In this document: positions 55,996-64,000 of the stretch, one piece after another | Numbering within the stretch: position 1 is the stretch's first letter | Layout: every line of letters starts with the position of its first letter | Assembly: GCF_019263805.1 (NCBI RefSeq) | Contig: NZ_CP079195.1 | Coordinates: forward strand, 3,893,001-3,957,000 | DNA: 64,000 nt | Direction of reading: 5' to 3' | Origin: Polaribacter sp. NJDZ03 | Lineage (GTDB): Bacteria > Bacteroidota > Bacteroidia > Flavobacteriales > Flavobacteriaceae | Position numbers and translations under genes: made by a program | Notes under the pieces: model-generated | The model's database searches: none | Told to the model about the DNA's origin: nothing | What the model saw: the letters and a program-made list of their open reading frames with translations, nothing else

Positions 55996-56535
55996 TTATT
56001 CGTTTTCAAAGAAACTAAATACATTTCCTCCGTAACGCTTATCATAGCTGTGGTTTTCGTGTTTAGAAAGGTCGGTGTGTTTAGAGTGTTCTACAATTAG
56101 TACACCTTCTTCCTTTAGTAGTTTTCTAGTAAAAACTAAATCTACAATTTTTAAAAATTGTTCTTCTTCAAAATCGTAAGGAGGATCAGCAAAAATAACA
56201 TCTGCTTGTAAAGAAGTCTTTTCTAAAAATTTATAAACATCACTTTTAAAAGTGTTTATTGGTAGGTCTAAAACTTTAGCAGTTTCGTTAATGTATTTGA
56301 TACAACCAAAGTGTGCATCTATGGCATAAATATCTTTTGTTCCTCTAGAACCAAATTCATAACTAATGTTTCCTGTACCAGAAAAAAGATCTATAACAGC
56401 AATACTATCAAAGAAATATGTATTGTTTAAGATGTTAAATAACGATTCTTTTGCCATATCTGTTGTAGGGCGAACAGGTAAGTTCTTAGGCGCTGATAAA
56501 CGTCTGCTTTTGTGTTTTCCAGAAATTATTCTCAT
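55996..56535 (-). CDS. rsmD: 16S rRNA (guanine-N2) methyltransferase RsmD
   Basis: A 179-residue SAM-dependent methyltransferase that modifies G966 of 16S rRNA. RPTTDMAKESLFNIL, the SAM loop DLFSGTGN (49-56) and the catalytic FADPPY (115-120) are the expected RsmD signature. Normal length. It overlaps the upstream DUF3822-like gene by 4 bp. Confidence 0.94.
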   Translation of the reverse strand: MRIISGKHKSRRLSAPKNLPVRPTTDMAKESLFNILNNTYFFDSIAVIDLFSGTGNISYEFGSRGTKDIYAIDAHFGCIKYINETAKVLDLPINTFKSDVYKFLEKTSLQADVIFADPPYDFEEEQFLKIVDLVFTRKLLKEEGVLIVEHSKHTDLSKHENHSYDKRYGGNVFSFFENE

Positions 56536-57368
56536 GAATTTAAAAGGATATAATTTGAATGTTTAGAAGTATCTAATTCATTAAAAATTGGGTTCTTACT
56601 TTCTAAAAAAGAAACATTTCTAATGTATTGATACGTGATTTTGTATATTTCAGATTCTGGCTCAATATTTCCCGTAAAAAATACAGCTATTTTTTCTACA
56701 TCTAACTTTAATTGTTCAAATGTAAATAAGATATAGTAGATAAAATCTTCTTTTGTTTGAAAATTAAATGAATTTGAAAATTGTAATTGTTTATTTTCTA
56801 ATACAACAATATCGTAATTTTCTTTAGAAACATTTACAAACACTTTTTTATCAGCAGTATTATTAGCTGAAATTAATTTTTCAATTAAAACAGTTAAATG
56901 ATGTTTGTATTCAAACGCTCCAAAATTTTGAAATAAGTAATTATTAATATTTACATAGGGTACATATACATTTTTTGCATTTATACTTTCTATATCATCA
57001 TAAGCTATAAAATCTGTGGCTAATGTTTTAATATTAAAATTAAGATATTCAGAAAGTATGTCTTCAGAAAAATATGGATCAGGTACCAGTGAAAATAAAT
57101 TGTTTTGATGAATTACTAATACAGATAAAAAATCTTTTTGTAAATGAATATCTGTTTTAAAAATTTCTTCTATTTTCTTTAAGAGATTTTCTGGAGTTAG
57201 TTGTTTTTCCTTAAAAATATATTCAGAAAAGTAACTTGTTTCTTTTGTAGTATTATTTATGATACAAAAAGAAAATCCATCCAAATTAAATTGGATGGAT
57301 AACTTTGTATCTTTTGAGTGTGTTACAGTATTTCTACTATTCTTCTTTATCACTGTCTTTTTTATCAT
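56532..57368 (-). CDS. DUF3822-like family protein
   Basis: A 278-residue protein of a Bacteroidetes-restricted family, usually beside rsmD. I place the start at Met 57368 (MIKKTVIKKNSRNTV), since the longer frame extends into the upstream membrane-protein gene; the two still overlap by about 30 bp. It shows an actin/ASKHA-like alternating pattern (LSIQFNLDGFSFCIINN, VFVNVSKENYDIVVLEN), as in pilus-associated ATPase-fold proteins, but no functional residues can be claimed. Confidence 0.7.
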   Translation of the reverse strand: MIKKTVIKKNSRNTVTHSKDTKLSIQFNLDGFSFCIINNTTKETSYFSEYIFKEKQLTPENLLKKIEEIFKTDIHLQKDFLSVLVIHQNNLFSLVPDPYFSEDILSEYLNFNIKTLATDFIAYDDIESINAKNVYVPYVNINNYLFQNFGAFEYKHHLTVLIEKLISANNTADKKVFVNVSKENYDIVVLENKQLQFSNSFNFQTKEDFIYYILFTFEQLKLDVEKIAVFFTGNIEPESEIYKITYQYIRNVSFLESKNPIFNELDTSKHSNYILLNS

Positions 57369-58071
57369 AAGCAGGAGGCCAATTACCACCAGTTGAAACT
57401 TCATCTAAAGAACCAACAGAAACATATTCTCCTCTAATTTGGTCTGTTGCAACTTGCTCTAATTCTTGTTTTAGAAGCGATTCATTCATCCCTTTTAAAA
57501 TGTCTTCTTTACCTGTTTTAACATAAAAAGTTGGTACTACCATTCCTGGTACTTTTTCTACTGTTCCTACTTCAATATCAAACTCTTTTCCATCTACACC
57601 AGGTACTTTAAACATCTCTTTGTAGTTTTTACCTTTAAAGTACTTAGAAACTGGCTCGTAACCAATAGTGTCTGTTTGTTTCTTCTCTACATCAATAATA
57701 ATTCCACCACCTCTATCTTCTTTCTCTACAACAGTTTTTGTTTCTGTTAAGGCTAATCTTGCCGTATCAATAAACTGTATTAAAGCGTTTTTGTCTTTAG
57801 TATATTGTCCTGTTACTTCAAAATGTTTAACTTCTGCATCTCTAATTATTTTTAAGTTGTTAACAACTTTGCTGTATTTAACCACTTTGGTTTTGTTAAA
57901 AATAATAGGTTCCATTATACCGTAGTATATTTTAGAAACTAAAAAAGCGGTTAAAGCCAAAAGTAATATAGAGGCAATCCACCTTAATTTTAATGGTAAA
58001 AATTTAACTATAATAAAAGCTAGTAATATTGCAACTATAACCGCTGCCAAAATCATTCCAAGTAATCCCAT
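57337..58071 (-). CDS. Membrane-anchored protein of unknown function
   Basis: A 244-residue protein with two N-terminal transmembrane helices (about 3-23 and 31-51) and a soluble domain after them. The stretch KVVNNLKIIRDAEVKHFEVTG resembles the start of pilin-like or periplasmic sensor domains, but I do not recognise the family. It heads the three-gene set with the DUF3822-like gene and rsmD, with overlapping ends. Confidence 0.65.
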   Translation of the reverse strand: MGLLGMILAAVIVAILLAFIIVKFLPLKLRWIASILLLALTAFLVSKIYYGIMEPIIFNKTKVVKYSKVVNNLKIIRDAEVKHFEVTGQYTKDKNALIQFIDTARLALTETKTVVEKEDRGGGIIIDVEKKQTDTIGYEPVSKYFKGKNYKEMFKVPGVDGKEFDIEVGTVEKVPGMVVPTFYVKTGKEDILKGMNESLLKQELEQVATDQIRGEYVSVGSLDEVSTGGNWPPAYDKKDSDKEE

Positions 58072-58152
58072 TGTTAAGTATTTTTTTTAATAGTCCTAAG
58101 GCAAATCTACAATTTTTTTTTAATGATAAAAACTTTTATTTACAAATCGATG

Positions 58153-58160
58153 TATCTTTG
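58153..58160 (+). promoter_or_regulatory. -7 box TATCTTTG that decides the helicase start
   Basis: TATCTTTG fits TAnnTTTG and lies 16 bp before ATG 58177. An in-frame ATG at 58123 is upstream of this box, so it would not be on the transcript. Confidence 0.55.
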
Positions 58161-58176
58161 TTGTATTAATTTTTAT

Positions 58177-59601
58177 ATGATAAATAAAACGACTGATTTT
58201 TACGCAGAATTATTGAAAAAATTTCAATTTTCACCAACAATTAAACAGAATAAATTACTAAATCTTCTAAGCAATTTTAGCTTTACAGAAGATACAGATG
58301 CTTTGTTTTTATTAAAGGGATACGCTGGTACTGGGAAAACAACAAGTATTAGTGCTTATGTTAATAGTTTGGGTACTATTGGTAAGAAGGCAGTTTTACT
58401 AGCACCAACTGGTAGAGCGGCTAAAGTAATTTCTTTATATTCTAAAAGACCAGCATTTACAATTCATAAAAAAATATATTTTCCAAAAAAACAGTCAAAT
58501 GGTGCTGTAGGTTTTGTTTTGCAACCTAATAAGCATAGAAATACTATTTTTATTGTGGATGAAGCTTCTATGATTCCAGATAGTAGACAAAATCAGCAAT
58601 TATTTGATTCTGGTTCTTTATTAGATGATTTAATTAGGTATGTATACTCTGGTCATCAATGTAAGTTGATATTTATAGGAGATACTGCTCAATTACCTCC
58701 TGTAAAGTTAAATATTAGTCCTGCTTTAGAAGAAGATACTTTGGTGTATGATTATCATAAAAATGTAACAGAAATTGAATTAGATGAAGTTATGCGTCAG
58801 CATGAAGATTCTGGTATTCTAGCAAATGCTACTTTGTTGAGGTTAATGATTCAAAATGATACTACTAATTTTAAGTTTGATATCGATTTTCCCGATATTG
58901 TAAGGTTAGATGATGGTTATGATATAGAAGATGCTTTGGTTACTGCTTATGAGAGTGATGGAGTAGAGGATACTGCATTTATTGTGCGTTCTAACAAAAG
59001 AGCTAATGATTATAATCAGCAAATTAGAATGAAAATTCGTGGGCAAGAAAATGAAATTTCTGCTGGGGATTATATAATGGTCGTAAAAAACAATTATTTC
59101 TGGTTAAAAGAAAATTCAACCGCAGGTTTTATTGCCAATGGAGATATTTGCGAGGTCTTAAAAATATTTTCTATTAAAGAGTTGTATGGTTTTAAATTTG
59201 CAGAAGTAGAGGTAAGGATGATTGATTACCCAGATATGCAGCCTTTTGAAACTGTTTTATTGCTAGATACCCTAACAAGTGAAACCCCTTCTTTAACTTA
59301 TGAGGAATCTAATAGGTTATATCAAGCAGTAAAGGAAGACTATGCTCACTTAAAATCGAAGTCTAAACAGTTTATGGAAATTAAAAAGAATTTGTTTTTT
59401 AATGCATTACAAGTTAAGTTTTCTTATGCTATGACGTGTCATAAATCTCAAGGAGGACAATGGAAAACAGTGTTTATAGAGCAACCTTATTTACCAGAAG
59501 GTGTTTCTAAAGAATATTATAGGTGGTTGTATACTGCATTAACTAGAGCGCAAGAAAAATTATATTTAATTGGTTTTAAAGGGGAGTTTTTTGAGGAATA
59601 A
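58177..59601 (+). CDS. RecD-like superfamily 1 DNA helicase
   Basis: A helicase of 474 residues from ATG 58177. It has P-loop GYAGTGKTT (48-56), Walker B IFIVDEASMIPD, motif III IFIGDTAQLPP, and the C-terminal UvrD-like part with AMTCHKSQGGQW and YTALTRAQEKLYLIG. It is shorter than RecD2 and lacks the long N-terminal region, as is typical of the AAA_30/UvrD_C_2 helicases in Flavobacteriia. Probably a 5'-3' DNA repair helicase. Confidence 0.88.
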   Translation: MINKTTDFYAELLKKFQFSPTIKQNKLLNLLSNFSFTEDTDALFLLKGYAGTGKTTSISAYVNSLGTIGKKAVLLAPTGRAAKVISLYSKRPAFTIHKKIYFPKKQSNGAVGFVLQPNKHRNTIFIVDEASMIPDSRQNQQLFDSGSLLDDLIRYVYSGHQCKLIFIGDTAQLPPVKLNISPALEEDTLVYDYHKNVTEIELDEVMRQHEDSGILANATLLRLMIQNDTTNFKFDIDFPDIVRLDDGYDIEDALVTAYESDGVEDTAFIVRSNKRANDYNQQIRMKIRGQENEISAGDYIMVVKNNYFWLKENSTAGFIANGDICEVLKIFSIKELYGFKFAEVEVRMIDYPDMQPFETVLLLDTLTSETPSLTYEESNRLYQAVKEDYAHLKSKSKQFMEIKKNLFFNALQVKFSYAMTCHKSQGGQWKTVFIEQPYLPEGVSKEYYRWLYTALTRAQEKLYLIGFKGEFFEE

Positions 59602-59699
59602 TTTTAGGTTGAAGTAAAAGTAGCCTTATAAGGTTGTTTTTATTATGAATTGTAGTTCGTTGCTAAACCTATAAATAAATACAACTAACTATTGCTATT

Positions 59700-60650
59700 T
59701 TAATGCAGTAGATAGTTAATTGCAATTCTGCCATATCTATGTCCGTTTGTAAATCTTAAATCTTTAGATTTATTTGTGTTGTAATGAAATGAGTATCCAA
59801 AGTTAAAACGGTTTACGGTAAATTTTAATCCTAATTCTAGGTCAAAAACAACAGGTATTAAATAGTTGGTAATTGGACTAGTCTTGTTTAAGAAGCTTCC
59901 TTGTAGAGTAGCGTCATAGGCGGCGTAACGTAGCGTTGGTTTTATGTAAAAAAAAGATTCTACTTCTCTAAAATAATTTGTTTGTTCATTATTTAGATTT
60001 GTATCAAATGCAATAGAGTTTGCTAAGTCTTGCAGAGGCTTTAACCCAATTCTACTATAAACTCCGGTAGAAATATTGGTGTAAACTGTGCCTAGGTTTA
60101 CTTGATTGGTCCAGGTAATGTCAAAATTATTACTTTTATTTTTTAAAATTGTTTTTAAATATTCTGCATTATAGTTTAACGCAAAAGCATTTTTTATTTG
60201 ATATTCCCAGCCTATTGCTTGTTTAAAACCATAAACATTATGTATAAATTCTTGTAATTCTTCGGCATAAGAATTAGCTCCAATTACTCCAATTTGGGCA
60301 GTGGTGCTAAAAATTTGGTTATTTTTATAGATTCTTTTTATTCCGAAACTTCCATATAAATAACCTGCAAAAGGTCTATCATGGTTATTAATGTCTTGCA
60401 CAGTGGCCTTAAATGGACTGTACATTTCTTGACTTATTTTCCATTCTAAAATACGTTTTTCTAAAGACTCTTTTTTATTTTTAGAAAGATAGCTATAACT
60501 TAAAAAGACTCCACTTGTATAATATCGATCTCTAACGGTAGAAACATATAAATCGTTGTCTGTAATTAGACTAATTTCTTTTGAAAATTTTTCTTGAGCA
60601 ATTGAATAGGATGATATAAAGACAACTAGGCTTAGTATTAAGTATTTCAT
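59700..60650 (-). CDS. LpxR-family outer-membrane lipid A deacylase
   Basis: A protein of 316 residues starting at ATG 60650 (MKYLILSLVVFISSYSIAQ signal peptide); a TTG three codons earlier is less likely. The conserved N-terminal region TDNDLYVSTVRDRYYTSGV carries the Asn/Asp/Thr cluster of LpxR-type (DUF2219) barrels, and YLYGSFGIKR and the closing RYGRIAINYLLH fit an outer-membrane beta-barrel. LpxR removes the 3'-acyloxyacyl group of lipid A; activity here is inferred from family only. Confidence 0.85.
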   Translation of the reverse strand: MKYLILSLVVFISSYSIAQEKFSKEISLITDNDLYVSTVRDRYYTSGVFLSYSYLSKNKKESLEKRILEWKISQEMYSPFKATVQDINNHDRPFAGYLYGSFGIKRIYKNNQIFSTTAQIGVIGANSYAEELQEFIHNVYGFKQAIGWEYQIKNAFALNYNAEYLKTILKNKSNNFDITWTNQVNLGTVYTNISTGVYSRIGLKPLQDLANSIAFDTNLNNEQTNYFREVESFFYIKPTLRYAAYDATLQGSFLNKTSPITNYLIPVVFDLELGLKFTVNRFNFGYSFHYNTNKSKDLRFTNGHRYGRIAINYLLH

Positions 60651-60743
60651 AAGTAACAAATATAAAATAACTTATTTAAAATGATTTTTTTTTCATGTAT
60701 TTCTAAAAAAAAGTAGTTATTTTAGTCCGAGTAAATAGAATTT

Positions 60744-61598
60744 ATGGATATTAAAGAAGGATTAAGTTCAGAAGACTTTCAGGGTGTTACCAACAGTAAA
60801 GAATTGTTAGCGCTTATAGGTGAAAAGAATGAGGCTTGTAAGAAAGTAAAGAAAACAATTATATATAATGAAGAGCTAAGGTTACTTCAAATAGAGTTGG
60901 TTAAATTACAAAGGTGGATTTCGAATAATAACAAGCGAGTTGCAATTATTTTTGAAGGACGAGATGCTGCCGGTAAAGGTGGTAATATTCGTAGATTTAT
61001 GGAGCACTTAAACCCACGTTCTAGTAGATTGGTGGCCTTAAATAAGCCTACAGAAATAGAAAAAGGACAATGGTATTTTCAGCGGTATATTAAAGAATTA
61101 CCAAACCCTGGTGAAATTGTTTTTTTTGATAGAAGTTGGTATAATAGAGCAGTTGTAGAGCCTGTTATGGGGTTTTGTACAGACCAACAATACAAACAGT
61201 TTTTGGTACAAGTGCCAGAGTTTGAGCACATGATGTATGAAGATGGTGTTGTTATTATTAAATTTTGGCTATCAATTAGTAAAGATGAGCAGCTAAAACG
61301 TTTTGAGGGCAGAAAAGAAAATCCATTAAAAAGATGGAAATTTAGCCCTGTAGATAAACAAGGTCAAATTCTTTGGGACAGATATACGCATTATAAGGGA
61401 GAAATGTTTTCAAAGACACACACCTCTTACAGTCCTTGGATGATGATAAAAACGAATGACAAAAAAGTAGCAAGGCTAGAAGCTATTAGACATGTTTTAT
61501 CTCAATTTGATTATGACGATAAAGAAGCAAAAACAGTTTTAAACCCAGATCCTAATGTTGTAATGCGTTATTATAGATCTAACACTAATATAGATTAA
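60744..61598 (+). CDS. ppk2: Polyphosphate kinase 2, copy 1
   Basis: A 284-residue PPK2 that uses polyphosphate to phosphorylate nucleotides. Walker A is GRDAAGKGG (72-80), Walker B FFDRSWYNRA (127-136), with the lid region KRFEGRKENPLKRWKFSPVD. Single-domain length. It lies 7 bp upstream of a second PPK2 gene on the same strand. Which nucleotide (NDP or NMP) it prefers cannot be read with confidence. Confidence 0.93.
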   Translation: MDIKEGLSSEDFQGVTNSKELLALIGEKNEACKKVKKTIIYNEELRLLQIELVKLQRWISNNNKRVAIIFEGRDAAGKGGNIRRFMEHLNPRSSRLVALNKPTEIEKGQWYFQRYIKELPNPGEIVFFDRSWYNRAVVEPVMGFCTDQQYKQFLVQVPEFEHMMYEDGVVIIKFWLSISKDEQLKRFEGRKENPLKRWKFSPVDKQGQILWDRYTHYKGEMFSKTHTSYSPWMMIKTNDKKVARLEAIRHVLSQFDYDDKEAKTVLNPDPNVVMRYYRSNTNID

Positions 61599-61605
61599 AT
61601 TTAAT

Positions 61606-62385
61606 ATGGAAATATCACCTAAAAATTTAAAAAAATTAAATTCTAAGAAAGGCTTGTTGGCTCTTTTATCTAAAGAACCTCTAAATATAGATAGAGCCAT
61701 TAGATATGTAGATTACCAAAGAAAGCTTGACAGTTTACAGGTAGAATTGATCCGTTTACAAAAATGGGCTATCAATAATAATGAAAGAATAATTATTGTT
61801 TTTCAGGGAAGAGATGCTGCAGGTAAGGGAGGAGCAATTAGAAGATTAACAGAGCGTATCAATCCGCGTCATATGCGTATTGTAGCATTGCCGAAACCGT
61901 CGGAAGATGAGCAGTCTCAATGGTATTTTCAAAGATACGTAGAGCAGTTTCCTAAAGCAGGAGAAATAGTGTTTTTTGATAGAAGTTGGTATAATAGAGC
62001 GGTTGTAGAGCCTGTTAATAATTTTTGTACTAAAGAAGAATATAATGTCTTTATGAATCAGGTAAATGATTTTGAAAGAATGATTTTAGAATCGGGTATT
62101 CATTTAGTTAAAATATATATGTCTATTTCTAAGAAAGAGCAAGCAAAACGTTTTGCAGACATAAAAAGCGATCCATTAAAGCAATGGAAAATGACTAAGT
62201 TAGATGAGAAGGCACAATTGCTTTGGGAAGATTATACAGAGTATAAGAAAGCAATGTTTCAAAAAACAAATACAGGACTTTCTCCTTGGAAGATAATTAG
62301 AGCAAATAGAAAAACGGAAGCGCGTATAAATGTGATTAATCATATTTTAGATCGTATTCCTTATGATAAGAATTTAGAGGTTTAA
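61606..62385 (+). CDS. ppk2: Polyphosphate kinase 2, copy 2
   Basis: A 259-residue PPK2 paralogue with Walker A GRDAAGKGG (68-76), Walker B FFDRSWYNRA (123-132) and lid KRFADIKSDPLKQWKMTKLD. It is shorter at the N-terminus than copy 1 and clearly diverged, yet all catalytic motifs are kept. The tandem arrangement suggests either different nucleotide specificity or a heteromeric enzyme. Confidence 0.93.
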   Translation: MEISPKNLKKLNSKKGLLALLSKEPLNIDRAIRYVDYQRKLDSLQVELIRLQKWAINNNERIIIVFQGRDAAGKGGAIRRLTERINPRHMRIVALPKPSEDEQSQWYFQRYVEQFPKAGEIVFFDRSWYNRAVVEPVNNFCTKEEYNVFMNQVNDFERMILESGIHLVKIYMSISKKEQAKRFADIKSDPLKQWKMTKLDEKAQLLWEDYTEYKKAMFQKTNTGLSPWKIIRANRKTEARINVINHILDRIPYDKNLEV

Positions 62386-62421
62386 AAAACCGCTAAATCT
62401 TTTTAATATAATAAACAAAAA

Positions 62422-62452
62422 AAAAGACTTCATATAAAATATGAAGTCTTTT
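62422..62452. terminator. Bidirectional terminator after PPK2 and tRNA-Gly
   Basis: A perfect 13-bp stem (62422-62434 with 62440-62452) with A4/T4 ends, immediately past the tRNA 3' end on the minus strand. Confidence 0.85.
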
Positions 62453-62453
62453 G

Positions 62454-62526
62454 AGCGAAAGACCGGGTTCGAACCGGCGACATTCAGCTTGGAAGGCTGA
62501 CGCTCTACCAACTGAGCTACTTTCGC
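62454..62526 (-). tRNA. tRNA-Gly (anticodon TCC)
   Basis: A 73-nt tRNA on the minus strand: acceptor GCGAAAG with CTTTCGC, D arm GCTC/GAGC, anticodon loop CTTCCAA between TCAGC and GCTGA, T arm GCCGG/CCGGT around TTCGAAC, and U73, the glycine discriminator. CCA is not encoded. Confidence 0.95.
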
Positions 62527-62544
62527 ATTATTGGTAAGCGGTTG

Positions 62545-62575
62545 CAAATATAATATGTTTTTTGAGTTCCGCAAG
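62545..62575 (-). promoter_or_regulatory. Promoter of tRNA-Gly
   Basis: On the minus strand CTTG (62575-62572), a 19-bp spacer and TATATTTG (62552-62545), 18 bp before the tRNA. Same layout as the tRNA-Met promoter. Confidence 0.7.
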
Positions 62576-62591
62576 CTTTTTTTTAAAAAAA

Positions 62592-63038
62592 TTAATAAAA
62601 TTTTTTATCAGCTCTTAATACCTTTAAAAAATGAAAACCATAAATGTCGTATCCTTCATTATAATAGAATTTATGAGACTTCGTATTGCCTGAGTAGGCA
62701 TTTAATTCTATTGCTTCACATCCTTTGTTTTTAACATGGTTGTTTATCCAATTAAAGAATTGTTTTCCAAGTCCTTGTCCTCGGGTAGATTCATCTATAA
62801 TTACATGATCTGGTTCTGCAGATTTTCCTATATAATGTCTTGTAGTGTACCAAAGTCCAGAAATTCCTACTAATTTTTCATCAACATATAAGCCAATACA
62901 TTCGTAATTGGTGTTTTTTGACATTTCTATAACTCGTTCTTTTAAAATTTCTAAAGGAGTTTTTGAGTTTAATTTTGTTAAAAGCGGAATTATTGTCAAA
63001 ATTTCTTCTACTTCAATTACTTTTATTAGCGTATTCAT
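62592..63038 (-). CDS. GNAT-family N-acetyltransferase
   Basis: A 148-residue GCN5-related acetyltransferase. The acetyl-CoA loop is TRGQGLGKQF (about 89-98), followed by the typical C-terminal pattern ELNAYSGNTKSHKFYYNEGY. The acceptor substrate is unknown; the family modifies amines of small molecules or proteins. It lies downstream of tRNA-Gly, on the same strand as the esterase. Confidence 0.87.
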   Translation of the reverse strand: MNTLIKVIEVEEILTIIPLLTKLNSKTPLEILKERVIEMSKNTNYECIGLYVDEKLVGISGLWYTTRHYIGKSAEPDHVIIDESTRGQGLGKQFFNWINNHVKNKGCEAIELNAYSGNTKSHKFYYNEGYDIYGFHFLKVLRADKKFY

Positions 63039-63141
63039 GCTTTATAATTTAATGATGGATGCATTATTAGTCTTTATTTGTATTTAAAATTTATCAAAAG
63101 ATAAATCTTAGACTAGTGATCCGTTTAATTTGTTTGTAAAT

Positions 63142-63173
63142 AAAAAACCTCAAACGAATGTTTGAGGTTTTTT
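63142..63173. terminator. Bidirectional terminator
   Basis: A perfect 14-bp stem (63142-63155 with 63160-63173), A6/T6 ends, between the esterase and the acetyltransferase gene. Confidence 0.88.
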
Positions 63174-63232
63174 AAAATCTTATTCTTTCGTTTTATTGGG
63201 TTGGGTGGTTTGTTTATCGAAAATAAACAAAA

Positions 63233-63874
63233 CTATAAACGTTCTTCAATCCAGGTTTTAAAACTATAAAAATTCTGTGGTGCAACACCATGACCTACCG
63301 GATATTCTGAATAGGTGTTATTAAAGCCTAAATTGTCTAAAAAAGGTTTGCTTTCTCTTGCCCAATCTATTGGTAAAACTTGATCAACTGTTCCGTGAGA
63401 GCAATAATAGTTAGTGGTAATTTCTTTAGAAATGTTGGTAGGGAGTAATTCTTTATTAATATAACCACTTAGTGCAATTACATGTTGTACTTTATTTGGA
63501 TAGAAAAAACTTAAAGAATAACTTAGAATAGCACCTTGACTAAAACCTAATAAAAAAGTGTTGTTAGGGTCTGTTTTGTATTTTGCTTTTATTTCATCAA
63601 CAAAAACAGCAATTTTATCTACAGATTCTTTAGCTTGTTTTAAGTCGGAAAACTTACCATTTATTTCATCGAAGTTAATAGCGTACCATGCATAAGCTCC
63701 AGATCCCATTGTATAAGGTGCCTGAGCGCTTACTATTAATAAATTATCTGGTAATTCTTCAGCAAAAGAAAATAAATCCTGTTCGTTACTTCCGTAACCA
63801 TGTAGAAGAATTAATAAAGGTGGATTTTCTGTTGGTGTTTTTGGTTGTCTTACCAGGTAATTTAAATTGCTCAT
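63233..63874 (-). CDS. Alpha/beta hydrolase, phospholipase/carboxylesterase family
   Basis: A 213-residue serine hydrolase. The triad is Ser112 (GFSQGA), Asp164 (TVDQVLP) and His195 (VGHGV), with the oxyanion loop LLHGYGSN. It matches small cytoplasmic carboxylesterases/thioesterases of the YpfH/lysophospholipase-like group and is of full length. There is no signal peptide. The substrate is undetermined. Confidence 0.9.
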   Translation of the reverse strand: MSNLNYLVRQPKTPTENPPLLILLHGYGSNEQDLFSFAEELPDNLLIVSAQAPYTMGSGAYAWYAINFDEINGKFSDLKQAKESVDKIAVFVDEIKAKYKTDPNNTFLLGFSQGAILSYSLSFFYPNKVQHVIALSGYINKELLPTNISKEITTNYYCSHGTVDQVLPIDWARESKPFLDNLGFNNTYSEYPVGHGVAPQNFYSFKTWIEERL

Positions 63875-63900
63875 TTTGTATACTGTGTTTTTTGTTTTGA

Positions 63901-63999
63901 TTATATGTTTTTAAACCACTCTTGAAATTGATCTCCAACTACAGGAATAATTTTTTCTTCACCTTTAACGGCTCCCATTAATGAAATAACCCATAAAAC
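63901..63999 (-). CDS. C-terminal end of a small membrane protein (partial)
   Basis: The last 32 codons before the window edge read VLWVISLMGAVKGEEKIIPV and end VGDQFQEWFKNI. The hydrophobic segment followed by KGEEK resembles the C-terminus of DUF4870/Tic20-like membrane proteins, but too little is present to be sure. Confidence 0.4.
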   Translation of the reverse strand, partial: VLWVISLMGAVKGEEKIIPVVGDQFQEWFKNI

Positions 64000-64000
64000 C

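Noticed and set aside
58123..58176. Upstream ATG for the RecD-like helicase
   Set aside because: It precedes the likely -7 box at 58153, and the extra 18 residues do not resemble the family N-terminus.
62374..62574. Minus-strand frame of 66 codons containing KVAQLVERQPSKLNVAGSNPVFRS
   Set aside because: This is the well-known false peptide produced by translating a tRNA gene; it covers tRNA-Gly.

Overview
The window is AT-rich DNA (I estimate a little over 30% GC) from a marine member of the Flavobacteriia. The evidence is a SusC/SusD pair, a type IX secretion tail on one enzyme, FG-GAP/ASPIC lipoproteins, Bacteroidetes-type promoters (TAnnTTTG) and a typical flavobacterial housekeeping block. 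A Polaribacter- or Tenacibaculum-like relative is plausible, but the genus cannot be fixed from this sequence.

Region 1 (about 1-43,000) is a large accessory locus for red-algal galactan (agar, possibly porphyran). It opens with a membrane-anchored TPR-HTH regulator. A plus-strand catabolic run follows: zinc alcohol dehydrogenase, SDR, enolase-superfamily enzyme, galactose mutarotase, GH117 3,6-anhydro-L-galactosidase, MFS sugar symporter, a GH43-like lipoprotein, GH50 agarase, GH16, GH2 and a second GH16 with a T9SS tail. A minus-strand block carries SusC, SusD and a large FG-GAP/ASPIC lipoprotein. Upstream of SusC lies a decayed stretch with frameshifted KDPG-aldolase and gluconolactonase genes and a 5'-truncated AraC regulator. 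Two plus-strand lipoprotein genes follow. Then comes a seven-gene minus-strand operon: GH50, FG-GAP/ASPIC lipoprotein, enoyl-CoA hydratase, aldehyde dehydrogenase, a solute-binding-like protein without a signal peptide, and two family III CoA-transferases. No sulfatase, KDG kinase or intact KDPG aldolase is present. The likely flow is extracellular cleavage by GH16/GH50, uptake by SusCD and MFS, intracellular trimming by GH117 and GH2, then oxidation and isomerisation of anhydro-L-galactose to keto-deoxy acids.

Several promoters of this locus share a motif built from ACTTGAC-like half-sites spaced 11 bp apart (one helical turn). This suggests one regulon spanning both strands.

Region 2 (about 43,000-44,770) looks like the remnant of a mobile element beside tRNA-Met(CAT). 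It has a non-coding stretch rich in inverted repeats, two tiny coupled ORFs, and an ssb gene. The 3' end of ssb runs into a short CRISPR-like array (46-nt repeats, exactly 30-nt spacers), with no cas genes nearby.

Region 3 (44,876 to the end) is ordinary core genome: START-like protein, class IV aminotransferase, YqgE, HU, Fmt, RecQ, a small ATPase, DUF493, three periplasmic folding proteins (parvulin/SurA type), MoxR ATPase, RsmD, a DUF3822-like protein, a RecD-like helicase, an LpxR-like protein, two tandem PPK2 kinases, tRNA-Gly(TCC), a GNAT acetyltransferase and an esterase.
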